In this document: one piece after another, positions 1 through 7,497 of the stretch
How positions within the stretch are numbered: position 1 is the stretch's first letter
Layout: every line of letters starts with the position of its first letter
Source of the DNA: a virus
Virus record (IMG/VR): IMGVR_UViG_3300018083_000065
Coordinates: 1 to 39,675 of that record
Strand: one strand, 5' to 3'
Length of the DNA stretch: 39,675 bases
The notes under the pieces: generated by a model
What the model was told of the DNA's origin: nothing
Databases searched by the model: none
Seen by the model: the letters and a program-made list of their open reading frames with translations, nothing else
Made by a program: the position numbers and the translations under genes

Positions 1-897
1 AACACGGCGACCGCTACTATTAACCTCAATCAACTCCCCTTCCGTGTCCATGGACTTGTTATCAGTGTCCGTCATTTCCTGGAGCAACTTCTTGATAAGC
101 TCGCCCAACTTCTCCATGGCCTCGTCGCCTTCAGCTTCGGCGTCAGCCATTTCCTTTTCCATATCTTCGCCGGTCTGTTCCTTGTGCTCGTCCAGCAGCA
201 GGCGATACAACTTTTCGGTCAGGTTCTTGCGGTCTTGCAACTGGTACATGCCACGTGCGGAAACGGTCAAGTCGTACAGCTTCTTTTCAAAGTCGCTGCG
301 TGGTTCGAAAATCCAGTCGCCACGCTTCCAGGCAATCATCACGTTCAAAATTGCACTCAAGTCTGAAAGGTCCGAACCGTCCCACCCTGCCAAGCGGCTT
401 TCAATATCGCTATCGGGGAAAAAGTAGCGCCAGCATTCACTAATCATCCAGTCAAAGCTGCGCTCAATGTCCACAATAGCCCGTTCAATGAACAGGTCCT
501 CTACGATGTTTGCCAGCGTCAAGGACAAGTTGTTGACAGGCACGCTAGCGTTCAAACCACCGGTCAGCTTCGCCGGGGAGAAAACAAAGTGTGCAACCTC
601 GTGCACCAACGTTCCAAGCACAGCAGAAATAGCTGTTGACTTGTCTGCCGACTTGTTGGGCCGCTTTTCCTCATCCTCAGACAGCATGTTGGAGGAAATA
701 CCGATGTAGCGGTCTTCCTGGTTGGCATACGCCGTGTCAATGTCCTCCCACACGATGCGGGGCATCTTGTCCTTCAACAGCAGGCCAGCCGTAATGCCGA
801 TTGTGCCAGACAAGAAGTTCTGAAGCGGCTGTCCCCAACGGGGCAAGCTACCGACTGACGACCACCACTGGCTAATCCGATTCGTCTTCACTGGCAT
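1..897 (-). CDS. HEVAH metallopeptidase / VWA-type (CobT-like) protein, C-terminus cut off by window edge
   Basis: The 299 visible codons start at an ATG at 897, 9 to 15 nt after an AAGGGACAG Shine-Dalgarno region. Residues 99-103 read HEVAH, a zinc-peptidase HExxH motif (bases 589-603), set in a hydrophobic helix. The visible C-terminal part (about 220-299) is a highly acidic, coiled-coil-like stretch rich in E, D, M and K. Phage proteins with this layout (N-terminal metallopeptidase-like domain, acidic linker, C-terminal VWA domain) are usually labelled CobT-like or VWA-containing and pair with a MoxR/CobS-type AAA+ ATPase. That ATPase is the next gene upstream. The VWA domain itself lies outside the window, so that part is inference. 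The gene has its own promoter within an inverted repeat and may be regulated separately from its neighbour. Confidence 0.7.
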   Translation of the reverse strand, partial: MPVKTNRISQWWSSVGSLPRWGQPLQNFLSGTIGITAGLLLKDKMPRIVWEDIDTAYANQEDRYIGISSNMLSEDEEKRPNKSADKSTAISAVLGTLVHEVAHFVFSPAKLTGGLNASVPVNNLSLTLANIVEDLFIERAIVDIERSFDWMISECWRYFFPDSDIESRLAGWDGSDLSDLSAILNVMIAWKRGDWIFEPRSDFEKKLYDLTVSARGMYQLQDRKNLTEKLYRLLLDEHKEQTGEDMEKEMADAEAEGDEAMEKLGELIKKLLQEMTDTDNKSMDTEGELIEVNSSGRRV

Positions 898-922
898 CTT
901 TTTCTGTCCCTTTCTGAATAAA

Positions 923-966
923 ACTCTCGACTGGAACGATTATACACCATTCCAGTCGAGAGTCAA
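923..966 (-). promoter_or_regulatory. Sigma70-type promoter embedded in a perfect 14-bp inverted repeat (operator candidate)
   Basis: Read on the minus strand, TTGACT (961-966), a 16-bp spacer and TATAAT (939-944) precede the ATG at 897. Bases 923-936 (ACTCTCGACTGGAA) and 950-963 (TTCCAGTCGAGAGT) form a perfect inverted repeat around a 13-nt centre that contains the -10 box. The distal arm overlaps the -35 box. This geometry suits a dimeric repressor that would block RNA polymerase. The arms could also form a stem in any transcript that reads through. Confidence 0.8.
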
Positions 967-973
967 GGGTTAA

Positions 974-2449
974 CTAGAAGACCGCAGGCAACTGGCTCTT
1001 GTCAGCAGCTTCGCCGTACTGAATCCCGAAGTGGCGATTCAACAACGTCTCAAGCTGCATGCGAACCTCTGCTTCCGATTCCTTCAGCAAAACATTCCAC
1101 TGGTAGGCCGCACGTGCGTGAAGGCCAGCAGCAACCATTTGTGCAATCGACAGCGTGTTGCGGGGCGACACGTTTACACCCAAGCTATCAGCCTGCTCAC
1201 GGATGGCGTTGGCAACCTTAACAATCAAGCCTGCATCCGACTTGCTAATGCCAGTGCGCTTGACCAGCAGCGTAATTTCCTCTGCCGGGGGCATAGCGTC
1301 AACCACAGCAGCGAAGTCAAAGCGGCTAATCAAAGCCCCATCGCTGTTCTGCGTACCGACGTAGGCCGAACCCACGTTACGAGTAGCGACGAAAACAGTG
1401 CGGGGGCCAACCTTAATTTCCCGGTTGTGAATAGTCGTCTTGCCACGCCAGTCCAGCAGCGGGAACAAGCTGTTCAACGCACCAGCATAGGTCCGGTTAA
1501 TCTCGTCGCAGACGATAACACGGTTGCCAGCTTCGACAGCCGCCACGAATTTGTTGAATTCAAATTCCGTGTCGCCATTGCGAATTTCACGGTTCCCGTA
1601 CAATTCCTCCGTCTCCAAAACGATGGACATATCAAAATACTCGACAGTCAAGCCCAACGCCTTCGCCAAGGGTTCGCAGAACGCCGTCTTGCCCCATCCC
1701 GAAGGGCCGCTAATCAACATCGACACCGAACGGAAATCAGGCAGTTTTGACAGTGCGCTGACGACACGAGAAATGTCCGACAAAATCTGAGGGACATAAA
1801 AATAGCCGGGTTCAACAACCGTCTTGCCAACCGCAGCAGCCTTCGCAACTTCGGGCTTTTTGGCCTCAACAACCTTGCCAGTGGGCGTGTACAGCACATT
1901 GTCCGTACCAGACGCCACAACCTCAACCAGTGCCCCGTTGGTCGCCAGAACGTCAGCAACACGACGGGCAATCGACTCGTCCATCGTTACTGCAACCTTC
2001 GCAGGGGACGACTTCTGGTTAACTGCCGCATACGTGATGTTAACCAGAGCGAACAGCCCCTTAACCTCACTGATGGCTTCCAACTCCCGACGCACTGCAA
2101 CCGGCGTAGGATGGGACACGGACTTTACTTTCACATCTGCGCTTGCTGTAGTGCTCATCTTGTACTCCTTGCCTTTCTGGATAGGAAAAATATTCTTCAA
2201 AACTAGGTTAGTTTTTTCTTCGAAATACGCAACCACAACACCCTGGTGATGCTTGTCAGAAAACTCCAGAACGTTCATCTTTTTCTGAAGTGCACCACTG
2301 CGAACCTTATAATACAACCCCAGGCCCGCAACATCAAACTCTGGCTGGCTGAATGAAAACACGGTCGGGAGGTTCAAAAGTGGGGTAAGTTCCCAACGAC
2401 CACTCTTGTTCGTCTCGACCGTGCACAGTAACGTTATGCCCTTGCTCAT
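974..2449 (-). CDS. MoxR/CobS-type AAA+ ATPase
   Basis: The 491-residue protein has a Walker A GPSGWGKT at 248-255, a Walker B VIVCDE at 311-316, a sensor-1-like ATRN at 355-358 and an arginine finger in ISRFD at 374-378. This is the pattern of AAA_5/MoxR ATPases (CobS, CbbQ, NorQ), which remodel a VWA partner; the partner here is probably the downstream HEVAH gene. Residues 1-97 form a separate N-terminal segment with no motif I recognise. Met98 (base 2158) is preceded by AAGGAG at a good distance, so a shorter 394-residue form may also be made. The name CobS should not be taken as proof of cobalt chelation, because a general MoxR-VWA chaperone role fits equally well. Confidence 0.85.
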   Translation of the reverse strand: MSKGITLLCTVETNKSGRWELTPLLNLPTVFSFSQPEFDVAGLGLYYKVRSGALQKKMNVLEFSDKHHQGVVVAYFEEKTNLVLKNIFPIQKGKEYKMSTTASADVKVKSVSHPTPVAVRRELEAISEVKGLFALVNITYAAVNQKSSPAKVAVTMDESIARRVADVLATNGALVEVVASGTDNVLYTPTGKVVEAKKPEVAKAAAVGKTVVEPGYFYVPQILSDISRVVSALSKLPDFRSVSMLISGPSGWGKTAFCEPLAKALGLTVEYFDMSIVLETEELYGNREIRNGDTEFEFNKFVAAVEAGNRVIVCDEINRTYAGALNSLFPLLDWRGKTTIHNREIKVGPRTVFVATRNVGSAYVGTQNSDGALISRFDFAAVVDAMPPAEEITLLVKRTGISKSDAGLIVKVANAIREQADSLGVNVSPRNTLSIAQMVAAGLHARAAYQWNVLLKESEAEVRMQLETLLNRHFGIQYGEAADKSQLPAVF

Positions 2450-2489
2450 TTTCTATCTCCGTTTCTCACGCACTCGTCTCGATGACCAC

Positions 2490-2517
2490 ATGATACCACG
2501 GGTTTTTGAAAAGTCAA
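2490..2517 (-). promoter_or_regulatory. Promoter of the AAA+ ATPase gene
   Basis: On the minus strand TTGACT (2512-2517), a 16-bp spacer and TATCAT (2490-2495) lie about 40 bp before the ATG at 2449. It shares the -35 hexamer and spacer length of the promoters at 939-966 and 35063-35090, but has no inverted repeat. Confidence 0.65.
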
Positions 2518-2537
2518 GGTTTATTCAAAAGCAGTTT

Positions 2538-4424
2538 TTAAATCAAACAAGCCCCTGCGGTGCACGCCAAATTAGCTGCGGCTTCCGTCGTGTCGTTGAC
2601 CCTATCTTCAAAAGCCCAAAAGTTGTGCATGTCAACCGTTTCGAACAGCTTCGAAAGCTCTGTGTATCGGGCCTCCGAAATTTCCTCATACGGCATCTGT
2701 GCATACGTGGCGTCGTCCAGCGGCAGGAAGCTAAGGCCGATAGTGTGGTCCTGATGCTTGTACAACCATGCTGCCACTTCCCCCAACTCCCCAGGCCGAT
2801 AGCCGATGGTTACACTTGGGTTTGTCTCCGTGTAATACTTTTTGAACTGCAACCAGTTGTCTAGCTGCTCAACTGCCGAACGTCCGTTTTGAATAACTGC
2901 GCCCTCCGGGGACTTCACCGGGAACGACAGCACTAAGGTTTTACAATTTTCCCACGTCTCCCCAAAAGCAGGTTCGCACGGAATCCCGCTAGCAATTGCA
3001 AAATTAGCAACAGGCGTCCCGAACTGGACACGCATGCGGCGAATGTAGAACGGGGCGAAGCGGCCATGAACGCCGGGGGCAGAGTCGTACAGCACGCTCG
3101 TGTTGCCGTCTGGTTTAACACACGTTACCGATACCGAAGGTTTAATGTTAAGGCGTGCTGCCCACTTTTCGTTCTCATTTATCGCTGCCCACTTCAACGC
3201 TTCCAGCACCTTTTTCTCGCCACCACTCAAAACAGGGCAGTCCATAATGCCGGAAATACTAACGCCCAAAAGACGTTCGTCCTCTGCGTTGTCCGTGAAC
3301 TGGTCGTCTACATCTTTAAAATCCTGCATAGAACTTTGAATAGTCCCGATGGCAGCAGCCAGTCTGATTTTTCGCTCCAGGTCTTCCAACGTATCGTCGG
3401 GTCTTGCGATAATCTGCGACAGATTGCAGAACTGCCGGGGGCGCAGAATTTGCTCCACGCAAGGGTTTGGCCCCATTCCATCGTGATACGTGCGGCGTTC
3501 TGGCAAGTGCTTCTTAATGGCGTACCTGCTCCAAATTCCAGGCTCTCCACTCTTGTTTTCGTCCATTAGAAAAACGTATGCGGTCCATTCTGCCAGTGTC
3601 AACTTTCTGTCTATGACTTGTGAAATGTTTGCATACTGTCGTTGCAAGTTTGTCAAATACCAGTCGCCACCCTTGCAATTTTGCATATCCTGGTCTACCA
3701 TATCAAAAATAGCAATCATCGCACTGCGGCGAACACCACCGCTTACGATTGCGCCAGCCACGTGACACGCAATGTCAAACAGGTCAACGCTCGTGAAACG
3801 GGAACCACGGCGATTTTCAACAAGTGCCTGGATAGCTTCGTGCGCTTTGACTAGGCTTTCGGCACCCGACGCCGTGCCACCACGAGTCAGCAGTGGAGCA
3901 CCAGCAGGGCGAATGCGGGAATAGTCAAAGACCGCTGTGCTGCCTTCGTAGGCAATTTGCAGTAGGAACAGAATGCTTGCGGCCCATCCTTCGATGGTGT
4001 CGGGAATGGTGAACGCAACGCTACCCTTTTGCTTTGCCGGAAGTGTAGGCCACTGGGAAACGTAGCGGTTCTCAACGGAAAAACCTACACCAACACCATG
4101 TCCCAAAAGCAGGGTCAAGTCGTACAGGTCGAAGGGAGTTTCCAGGGGGATGAAGGAACAATTATAAATCCCCACTTGGTTCTGGTCTGCACCCTTACCA
4201 GCCGTTGCCATCAACCGCATGGAGGGCGAGACTTCCTTGTTGAAAATTGCCATAAAAATATCATTGAATTCCTCGTCCGTCATCACGTCGCCTGTCTGCT
4301 TGCGCAAATAGTCAACGGTGCGCTGGACAGTCTGCGCCCACATTTCACGCTTGCCTTTTCCGTGGTCAAAGCGTGCGTACTTGTTGAGGTATTGAATTTC
4401 CTGCAAAGCCTGCTCTGGTTTCAT
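2538..4424 (-). CDS. nrdJ: Adenosylcobalamin-dependent (class II, monomeric) ribonucleoside-triphosphate reductase
   Basis: This enzyme makes deoxyribonucleotides for phage DNA synthesis in an oxygen-independent, B12-dependent reaction. The pattern matches the Lactobacillus leichmannii-type monomeric enzyme. Cys89 lies in YNCSF, and NPCVE at 320-324 holds the expected thiyl-radical Cys322 with Asn320 and Glu324. Cys333 follows eleven residues later as the redox partner. CTAGAC at 621-626 near the C-terminus is the CxxxxC shuttle pair. At 628 residues it is shorter than the roughly 740 of the reference enzyme, so an N-terminal or allosteric segment is probably reduced. The start is an ATG with an AGGAGG five bases upstream. 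I saw no cobalamin riboswitch upstream. Confidence 0.93.
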   Translation of the reverse strand: MKPEQALQEIQYLNKYARFDHGKGKREMWAQTVQRTVDYLRKQTGDVMTDEEFNDIFMAIFNKEVSPSMRLMATAGKGADQNQVGIYNCSFIPLETPFDLYDLTLLLGHGVGVGFSVENRYVSQWPTLPAKQKGSVAFTIPDTIEGWAASILFLLQIAYEGSTAVFDYSRIRPAGAPLLTRGGTASGAESLVKAHEAIQALVENRRGSRFTSVDLFDIACHVAGAIVSGGVRRSAMIAIFDMVDQDMQNCKGGDWYLTNLQRQYANISQVIDRKLTLAEWTAYVFLMDENKSGEPGIWSRYAIKKHLPERRTYHDGMGPNPCVEQILRPRQFCNLSQIIARPDDTLEDLERKIRLAAAIGTIQSSMQDFKDVDDQFTDNAEDERLLGVSISGIMDCPVLSGGEKKVLEALKWAAINENEKWAARLNIKPSVSVTCVKPDGNTSVLYDSAPGVHGRFAPFYIRRMRVQFGTPVANFAIASGIPCEPAFGETWENCKTLVLSFPVKSPEGAVIQNGRSAVEQLDNWLQFKKYYTETNPSVTIGYRPGELGEVAAWLYKHQDHTIGLSFLPLDDATYAQMPYEEISEARYTELSKLFETVDMHNFWAFEDRVNDTTEAAANLACTAGACLI

Positions 4425-4521
4425 GCTTTCCTCCTGAAACTATCTTAGCCTATTTTTTTGGGCTACTGGATAAAAATTTTGGGACATTTCGTACAAAAAA
4501 TTAGAATTTTGAATGTAGGAC

Positions 4522-4581
4522 AAAAAATGGTGCCAACAACCTGGGGCTTTTGATTACTCCCCAAGCGTGGCACCATTTTTG
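4522..4581. terminator. Bidirectional hairpin terminator
   Basis: Bases 4523-4535 (AAAAATGGTGCCA) and 4568-4580 (TGGCACCATTTTT) are a perfect 13-bp inverted repeat that carries its own A and T runs. A smaller TGGGG/CCCCA stem nests in the loop. It lies just downstream of the minus-strand Cas4-like gene and upstream of the reductase, so it probably separates those two transcripts. Confidence 0.75.
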
Positions 4582-4626
4582 TAGTGCAAAGGTATGTAGT
4601 TCTACTTACAACTTATGTACAAAATA

Positions 4627-5571
4627 CTAGCGATGCGCTGCCCGTTTCGCCTTATCGTTCAAGTCACGTGCTGTCTTAATCTCAGCTTGCAGCCGTTCCT
4701 GGTTGCCTACTGGACAGCTAGGCGTGCAATTCTCCAGGAGTTGAATCTTAAACGAAGGCCGGTGCACAATCAATTCCTCTGCGGTCGTTTCTGCTTCAGA
4801 ATAATACGCTGCGGCCTCTGCTGGCGGCATCGTCGTGAAGTCCACGTCTGCCCAACACTGGGTTACAAAGTCGCAGTAGTGACACTCGTGACTCTTGCGA
4901 AATGTTGCAGGACGTGGCGGGGCATTCTTCCCCGTTAGAGCGTGACACGACGCCACGGTCGTAATCATATATTCCAGGAGTAATGTGCCAACGTCAACTT
5001 GAAACACTTTCACAAGGGGGGAGGGGTCCGGGAATGCCTGAACCTGCCGCCCAACGTAAACCAAGTACACCGTGTCAATCCCGCCCAAACATGCGTAAGC
5101 CATGGCCTGTGCCAAGTGCTTTGGCTTCGGGGACGTGGGCATTGCGCCCGTAGTCTTAATCTCGTAGGCAGCAACACGCCCCTGCGAGTCATAGGCGATA
5201 GCGTCAACGTAACCACCAACGTCAATCCCAAAACCCTTGGGAGGATTCGGCAACTTGACCTGCGCTCCCAAAAGCAACCCATGCGCCATAAGTCCCGCTA
5301 CAATCCGTTCCTCTACCCCATTGCCAACGCCCTGGTACAAGTTCAACGTAGCTGGTAGAACCCCGCCTGCTGCCTTTTCCAAATTAGTTTGAAACCAGTT
5401 TTCTCGTGGGCAAAAGGCCACCGAACTAGCGTAGGGACGGAAGCGCTTCCCGCCTCGTGTTGCACTTTCCAACGTGTTCAAAATGTGCTGCGTTTCTGCT
5501 GCGCCCCGGTTGGACGCATTAATCTCGGCTTGAGGGTATGCCTCAGCAGCCGACTTCAAAAAACCTGCCAT
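4627..5571 (-). CDS. Cas4/RecB-like PD-(D/E)XK nuclease with predicted 4Fe-4S cluster
   Basis: The 314-residue protein has the nuclease core: GNGVEER near 83-89, Asp123 in GGYVDAI, and Glu137-x-Lys139 in YEIKT. Four cysteines are placed as in Cas4-type iron-sulfur nucleases: Cys54 in FCPRENW before the core, and Cys230, Cys233 and Cys239 (C-x2-C-x5-C) after it. Such enzymes are metal-dependent DNA exonucleases. In phages they are commonly found with replication and recombination genes. No cas1, cas2 or CRISPR array is in the window, so a replication or recombination role is more likely than spacer acquisition. The tail after residue 245 has two extra cysteines (282 and 286) and a basic C-terminus. 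The gene has its own promoter and the hairpin at 4522-4581 follows it. Confidence 0.85.
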   Translation of the reverse strand: MAGFLKSAAEAYPQAEINASNRGAAETQHILNTLESATRGGKRFRPYASSVAFCPRENWFQTNLEKAAGGVLPATLNLYQGVGNGVEERIVAGLMAHGLLLGAQVKLPNPPKGFGIDVGGYVDAIAYDSQGRVAAYEIKTTGAMPTSPKPKHLAQAMAYACLGGIDTVYLVYVGRQVQAFPDPSPLVKVFQVDVGTLLLEYMITTVASCHALTGKNAPPRPATFRKSHECHYCDFVTQCWADVDFTTMPPAEAAAYYSEAETTAEELIVHRPSFKIQLLENCTPSCPVGNQERLQAEIKTARDLNDKAKRAAHR

Positions 5572-5607
5572 TGTAATCTCCTTGTGAATGTTTTGAATAA
5601 CCTGCTC

Positions 5608-5636
5608 ATGTTACTATACGAACTGGGAAAAGTCAA
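5608..5636 (-). promoter_or_regulatory. Promoter of the Cas4-like nuclease gene
   Basis: On the minus strand TTGACT (5631-5636), a 17-bp spacer and TAACAT (5608-5613) precede the ATG at 5571. The TGA stop codon of the upstream zinc-finger gene (5633-5635) lies inside the -35 hexamer, showing how compact the genome is. The -10 box is weaker than in the other members of this promoter set. Confidence 0.5.
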
Positions 5637-6166
5637 GGGTTAAGAAAATGCTGAACCAAAAGCTGCTCGTCTTTAAACATTTTGCCTTCACTGCGGAATC
5701 TTTCAATTATAGCTGAACTTGTGAAATGACTGCCTAAAATTTCAGTTGTGAGGGCGTCACCATCTTCGTAAATGATGGACTGGTCGTAGATGCGCTGGTA
5801 TTCCTCTAGGCTATGGAACGTCCAGGCGTCGTAAATGAATTGCAGGAAATGGGGGAACTCGTGGTGGGCTACGATGTTGTTGGACAATGCGAAGTCCAAA
5901 ATCTCAGTCAGCCAGTCTGAAAGCTTCGTTTCCTTGTCCAAGTAGCGGTTGCCGATGGTCTTCACTCGTGCAATTTTATTATGTCTACAAAAAATATCCA
6001 GTTCCCTTGGACTGGGGAATGGGGCGAAGTTCTTGTTGAATTTTGAATTACGCAGTAGATAATCCCGCAAAAAGAACACCAGCTTCCTGACGTTCACTGG
6101 GTTATAGGGGCAGAGCGTGGTGTGTCGCCGCCCTTGAATGTTGTAGCCGCAATGCTCACAGCGCAT
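5633..6166 (-). CDS. Putative zinc-finger protein of unknown function
   Basis: The 177-residue protein opens with a C-x2-C-x8-H-x3-C pattern (Cys3, Cys6, His15, Cys19), which is plausibly a small zinc-binding nucleic-acid module. A segment around residues 50-75 with PSPRELDIF and IGNRYL resembles the short helical DNA-binding repeats found beside homing endonucleases, but this is a loose match. The rest is predicted mostly helical, without a catalytic motif I recognise. The ATG has GGAG about ten bases upstream. The gene diverges from the HNH endonuclease at 6352 across an AT-rich spacer. A regulatory or accessory DNA-binding role is inference. Confidence 0.6.
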   Translation of the reverse strand: MRCEHCGYNIQGRRHTTLCPYNPVNVRKLVFFLRDYLLRNSKFNKNFAPFPSPRELDIFCRHNKIARVKTIGNRYLDKETKLSDWLTEILDFALSNNIVAHHEFPHFLQFIYDAWTFHSLEEYQRIYDQSIIYEDGDALTTEILGSHFTSSAIIERFRSEGKMFKDEQLLVQHFLNP

Positions 6167-6351
6167 TTTTCAATTCTCCGTTTTTTGGGGTATAATTAAG
6201 TTCCTTTATATATAGTTATTATATATATAATATAGGAACGTATTTATCTTGCTATTTTTTATCTCATTAAGAGTAGCAGCATTTACTTTGTTGCTACTAA
6301 AACAACAGTATACATTAGTATAACACTAATGTCAAATAACGAAAGGACTAA
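6167..6351. promoter_or_regulatory. AT-rich divergent intergenic region with three inverted repeats
   Basis: This 185-bp spacer separates the minus-strand zinc-finger gene from the plus-strand HNH cassette. It holds a TATAAT at 6191-6196 (plus strand) with a poor -35. Three inverted repeats follow: GTTCC/GGAAC (6200-6204 and 6235-6239) closing an AT-only centre, AGTAGCA/TGCTACT (6272-6278 and 6292-6298), and ACATTAGT/ACTAATGT (6312-6319 and 6325-6332). The last is a perfect 8-bp palindrome 20 bases before the HNH start and looks like an operator. No promoter can be assigned firmly. Confidence 0.4.
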
Positions 6352-6804
6352 ATGAAAACTTGTTCAATAGACGGTTGTACTAACAAACACGTAGCAAAAG
6401 GATTATGCCAGAAGCATTATAATGCTACTAGATACTTTACAAAAGCAGGAAGGGATAGACGTACTAAACAAGGAAGAAAGTATTTTGCTACAGCAAAAGG
6501 TAAGGAAGCATTAAAAAAAGGTAGTCAAAAACGTAGGGCTACAAAAGCTGGAGCAAGTATTGTAGAAAACTTTACCCATAAGGAAATTTTTAATAGGGAT
6601 GGGTATACCTGTTGTGTGTGCGGAATGCCGATAGATGTTAATTTGAAAAGTCCAGATATGCTTTCAATTTCCTTGGAGCATAAAATACCGCTTTCTAAAG
6701 GAGGAAATCATTCATTAGAAAATTGTGGTAGTTCTCATCTTTTGTGCAACTTACGTAAGAATAGTAAATTGATAGACGGCAATTTCGTCGGAGCCTCGAT
6801 ATGA
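6352..6804 (+). CDS. HNH homing-type endonuclease with N-terminal zinc finger
   Basis: The 150-residue protein begins with a C-x4-C-x9-C-x2-H finger (Cys4, Cys9, Cys19, His22) seen in many phage HNH proteins, then a basic linker, then the HNH nuclease. The nuclease part has Cys87-x2-Cys90, Glu109-His110, a GGNH turn, Asn124, and Cys132-Asn133 in LLCNLRK. Such enzymes cut or nick DNA and spread as free-standing homing genes. Codon use is clearly AT-rich compared with the roughly balanced structural genes, which suggests recent arrival together with the AT-rich leader. An AAAGGA precedes the ATG. The TGA overlaps the next ATG (ATGA), so it is coupled to the membrane-protein gene that follows. 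Confidence 0.9.
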   Translation: MKTCSIDGCTNKHVAKGLCQKHYNATRYFTKAGRDRRTKQGRKYFATAKGKEALKKGSQKRRATKAGASIVENFTHKEIFNRDGYTCCVCGMPIDVNLKSPDMLSISLEHKIPLSKGGNHSLENCGSSHLLCNLRKNSKLIDGNFVGASI

Positions 6805-7019
6805 TTGTTTTGTACATGGTAATCGCAGTGTTCATGGAGTGTTTGTATGTGGCGATAGCTGCTAAGGTTTTTGAATTCCTTACGGGCTATTTGGTATTGA
6901 GAAAAGGCGGGATTCGCTTGCCGGTTAAGCCGCTTATGGTGTATTTGACGGTAGCCCTGGTGCTGTTTTCCCTGTTTCACATTTTGGTTATTATCTTTGC
7001 GCTAGTCGTTTTGGAATAG
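6801..7019 (+). CDS. Small two-helix membrane protein
   Basis: The 72-residue product has hydrophobic segments at about 1-20 and 45-70 separated by a short basic loop (LRKGGIRLPVK). It could be a holin-type or other small inner-membrane protein, but nothing identifies a family. Its ATG overlaps the HNH stop codon and the DUF2227-like gene follows two bases after its TAG, so it belongs to the plus-strand membrane cassette. The AT bias of the HNH gene fades within this gene. Confidence 0.65.
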   Translation: MIVLYMVIAVFMECLYVAIAAKVFEFLTGYLVLRKGGIRLPVKPLMVYLTVALVLFSLFHILVIIFALVVLE

Positions 7020-7021
7020 AT

Positions 7022-7489
7022 GTGAGCGACGGGAAAACGCATCGTAGAGTAAATATCCTAACGGGGTTCGTGCTGGTTGGCGGCTCAATCTTAATAAACA
7101 TGCCTCTCGACGTTACCGTTGCGAACTTGGCAGGGTGTGCAGCAGGGACCTGGATTACTCCGGACTATGACCTGAATGCTGCGCTCCCTGCTAGTTTTTT
7201 AACTAAGGTTCCTGGGCTACGTATCTTGTGGGGGACCATCTGGAGGCCGTATCAATTACTAATAAAGCATCGCTCCTTCTGGTCCCACTTTCCTTTTGTG
7301 GGAACGTCGGGGCGCATTTTATATCTATCCTTTTGGATATTTGGTATAATGTGGATTACGTGGCAACTGGGATTTGACACGGACCCCGCACGTGTAGTAT
7401 CATTGATACTAGAAAACCAAGCATTCTTTTTTGCAATGTACCTTGCTTGGTGTGCGCAGGATATTACCCATTTTATTTTAGATGTGTAG
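7022..7489 (+). CDS. DUF2227-like putative metal-binding membrane protein
   Basis: The 155-residue protein starts at a GTG. It has the spaced His/Asp residues I associate with DUF2227 and the wider YdjM-like family of membrane-bound putative metal hydrolases: His7 in GKTHRR, Asp48 and Asp50 in TPDYD, His83 and His89 in KHRSFWSHF, and Asp147, His150 and Asp154 in QDITHFILD. Hydrophobic segments near 12-26, 98-117 and 133-146 place it in or on the membrane. The substrate of the family is unknown to me. In a phage this is an auxiliary, host-derived gene. A lipid- or envelope-related role is inference. Confidence 0.7.
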   Translation: MSDGKTHRRVNILTGFVLVGGSILINMPLDVTVANLAGCAAGTWITPDYDLNAALPASFLTKVPGLRILWGTIWRPYQLLIKHRSFWSHFPFVGTSGRILYLSFWIFGIMWITWQLGFDTDPARVVSLILENQAFFFAMYLAWCAQDITHFILDV

Positions 7490-7497
7490 GAGGACAT

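Noticed and set aside
1031-1750. A 239-codon plus-strand open frame
   Set aside because: Antisense to the ATPase domain with its clear Walker motifs.
4425-4521. Cobalamin riboswitch upstream of the reductase
   Set aside because: The leader is short, AT-rich and lacks a visible B12-box-like core; nothing beyond a small TAGCC/GGCTA hairpin.
6329-6355. Eight-codon leader peptide ending in the HNH start (ATG to TGA)
   Set aside because: No ribosome binding site, overlap may be chance; kept only as a note.
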